Part shown: one piece after another, positions 63,559-64,000 of the stretch
How the letters are laid out: each line of letters opens with the position of its first letter
Position numbering within the stretch: position 1 is the first letter of the stretch
Source of the DNA: Frankineae bacterium MT45
Lineage (GTDB): Bacteria > Actinomycetota > Actinomycetes > Mycobacteriales > Jatrophihabitantaceae
DNA length: 64,000 nt
Direction: 5' to 3'
Assembly (NCBI GenBank): GCA_900100325.1
Contig: LT629697.1
Coordinates: forward strand, 1,116,001 to 1,180,000
Notes under the pieces: model-generated
What the model was told of the DNA's origin: nothing
Seen by the model: only the letters and a program-made list of their open reading frames with translations
The model's database searches: none
Program-made: the position numbers and the translations under genes

Positions 63559-64000
63559 CTACAGCGGGCGGAGCAGGTCGTCGGCGTCGACGATGGTGTA
63601 GGCGTACCCCTGCTCAGCCAGGAAGCGCTGCCGGTGGGCGGCGTACTCGGCGTCCAGGGTGTCGCGGGCGATCACCGTGTAGAAGTGCGCCTGCCGTCCG
63701 TCGGACTTCGGCCGGAGTACCCGTCCGAGGCGCTGCGCCTCCTCCTGCCGGGAACCGAAGGTGCCTGAGATCTGCACCGCCACCGACGCTTCGGGAAGGT
63801 CGATCGAGAAGTTGGCGACCTTGCTCACCACCAGAACCCGCAGCTCGCCCCGGCGGAACTCGTCGAAGAGCCGCTCCCGCTCCTTGTTGGGCGTCGACCC
63901 CTGAATGATCGGCACGTCGCCGAGGGCCTCGGCGACGTCGTCGAGCTGATCCAGATAGGCACCGATGACGAGAACCTGGTCGTCGGGGTGCTGGTCGACG
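63559..64000 (-). CDS. DNA repair helicase, XPB/ERCC3-like (C-terminal part, cut by window edge)
   Basis: The last 147 codons are present. They show helicase domain 2 features: GAYLDQLDDVAEAL, a motif IV-like IIQGSTPNKERERLFDEFRRG, motif V VSKVANFSIDLPEASVAVQIS, and motif VI QRLGRVLRPK. The conserved end, FYTVIARDTLDAEYAAHRQRFLAEQGY, is that of the bacterial XPB-type (SF2) helicases common in actinobacteria. The ATPase half lies beyond the window. Confidence 0.92.
   Translation of the reverse strand, partial: VDQHPDDQVLVIGAYLDQLDDVAEALGDVPIIQGSTPNKERERLFDEFRRGELRVLVVSKVANFSIDLPEASVAVQISGTFGSRQEEAQRLGRVLRPKSDGRQAHFYTVIARDTLDAEYAAHRQRFLAEQGYAYTIVDADDLLRPL

Noticed and set aside
63291-63908. 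Plus-strand frame of 205 codons at the right edge
   Set aside because: It runs opposite the XPB helicase end and gives an Arg/Pro-rich product without motifs.

Overview
This 64 kb window is a stretch of chromosome from a high-GC actinomycete. The evidence is the mix of typical actinobacterial families: a DUF3263 / LytR_C gene pair, deazaflavin-type DUF385 and two DinB-fold proteins, a GroEL ending in [10 protein letters not shown] under a CIRCE-type operator, a HelD-family RNA polymerase partner, an orphan MsiK-like sugar ABC ATPase, and GTG/TTG starts. Many genes have a TAnnnT hexamer exactly 6 or 7 bases before the start codon, the arrangement expected for leaderless transcripts. No rRNA, phage, IS element or CRISPR array was seen. 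A Frankineae-like (for example Jatrophihabitans-like) source is possible but cannot be shown from this sequence.

Layout. 1-9.5 kb: N-terminus of a cystathionine gamma-synthase-family enzyme, a lipoprotein, cysS-rlmB, a YihY membrane protein, the orphan ABC ATPase, an acyltransferase, a histidine kinase/response regulator pair, and tRNA-Thr(TGT). 9.6-10.9 kb: a less GC-rich patch behind the tRNA with an 18-bp direct repeat and two unrecognised membrane proteins. 11-29.8 kb: a chemoreceptor, a GH16 glycosidase, a metallo-hydrolase coupled to a membrane phosphodiesterase, an F420-type oxidoreductase, two c-di-GMP enzymes, an MMPL transporter with its TetR regulator, and a glutathione peroxidase. 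The oxidoreductase and MMPL/TetR promoters share near-identical operators.

29.8-37.7 kb: a cluster with three NERD-domain proteins (one fused to a UvrD-type helicase) and a HelD-family ATPase. Two of the NERD proteins have lost the acidic residue of the nuclease D/E-x-K motif. 37.9-45.6 kb: nadA, a thioesterase/aldo-keto reductase pair, an acyl-CoA ligase, a hydrolase coupled to a WXG100-like helical protein, and the DUF3263-LytR_C pair.

45.7-50.4 kb is the most informative regulatory section. A SAM-type riboswitch precedes a threonine synthase with an N-terminal zinc-ribbon-like segment. On the other strand a clear guanidine-I (ykkC) riboswitch precedes an APC permease. The permease diverges from a ureohydrolase-family enzyme with an unusual DRHVD metal motif, which together suggests guanidine uptake and hydrolysis.

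50.5-64 kb: a Na+/H+ antiporter with a UBP-type zinc finger, a DinB protein, a second MMPL protein, a 74-bp tandem duplication, groEL, a secreted FG-GAP protein, a glutathionyl-hydroquinone-reductase-like enzyme, a glycine-rich exported protein, an SDR-CMD operon, a cold-shock protein, and the C-terminus of an XPB-type helicase. All functions are assigned from motifs and family knowledge; no database search was run.
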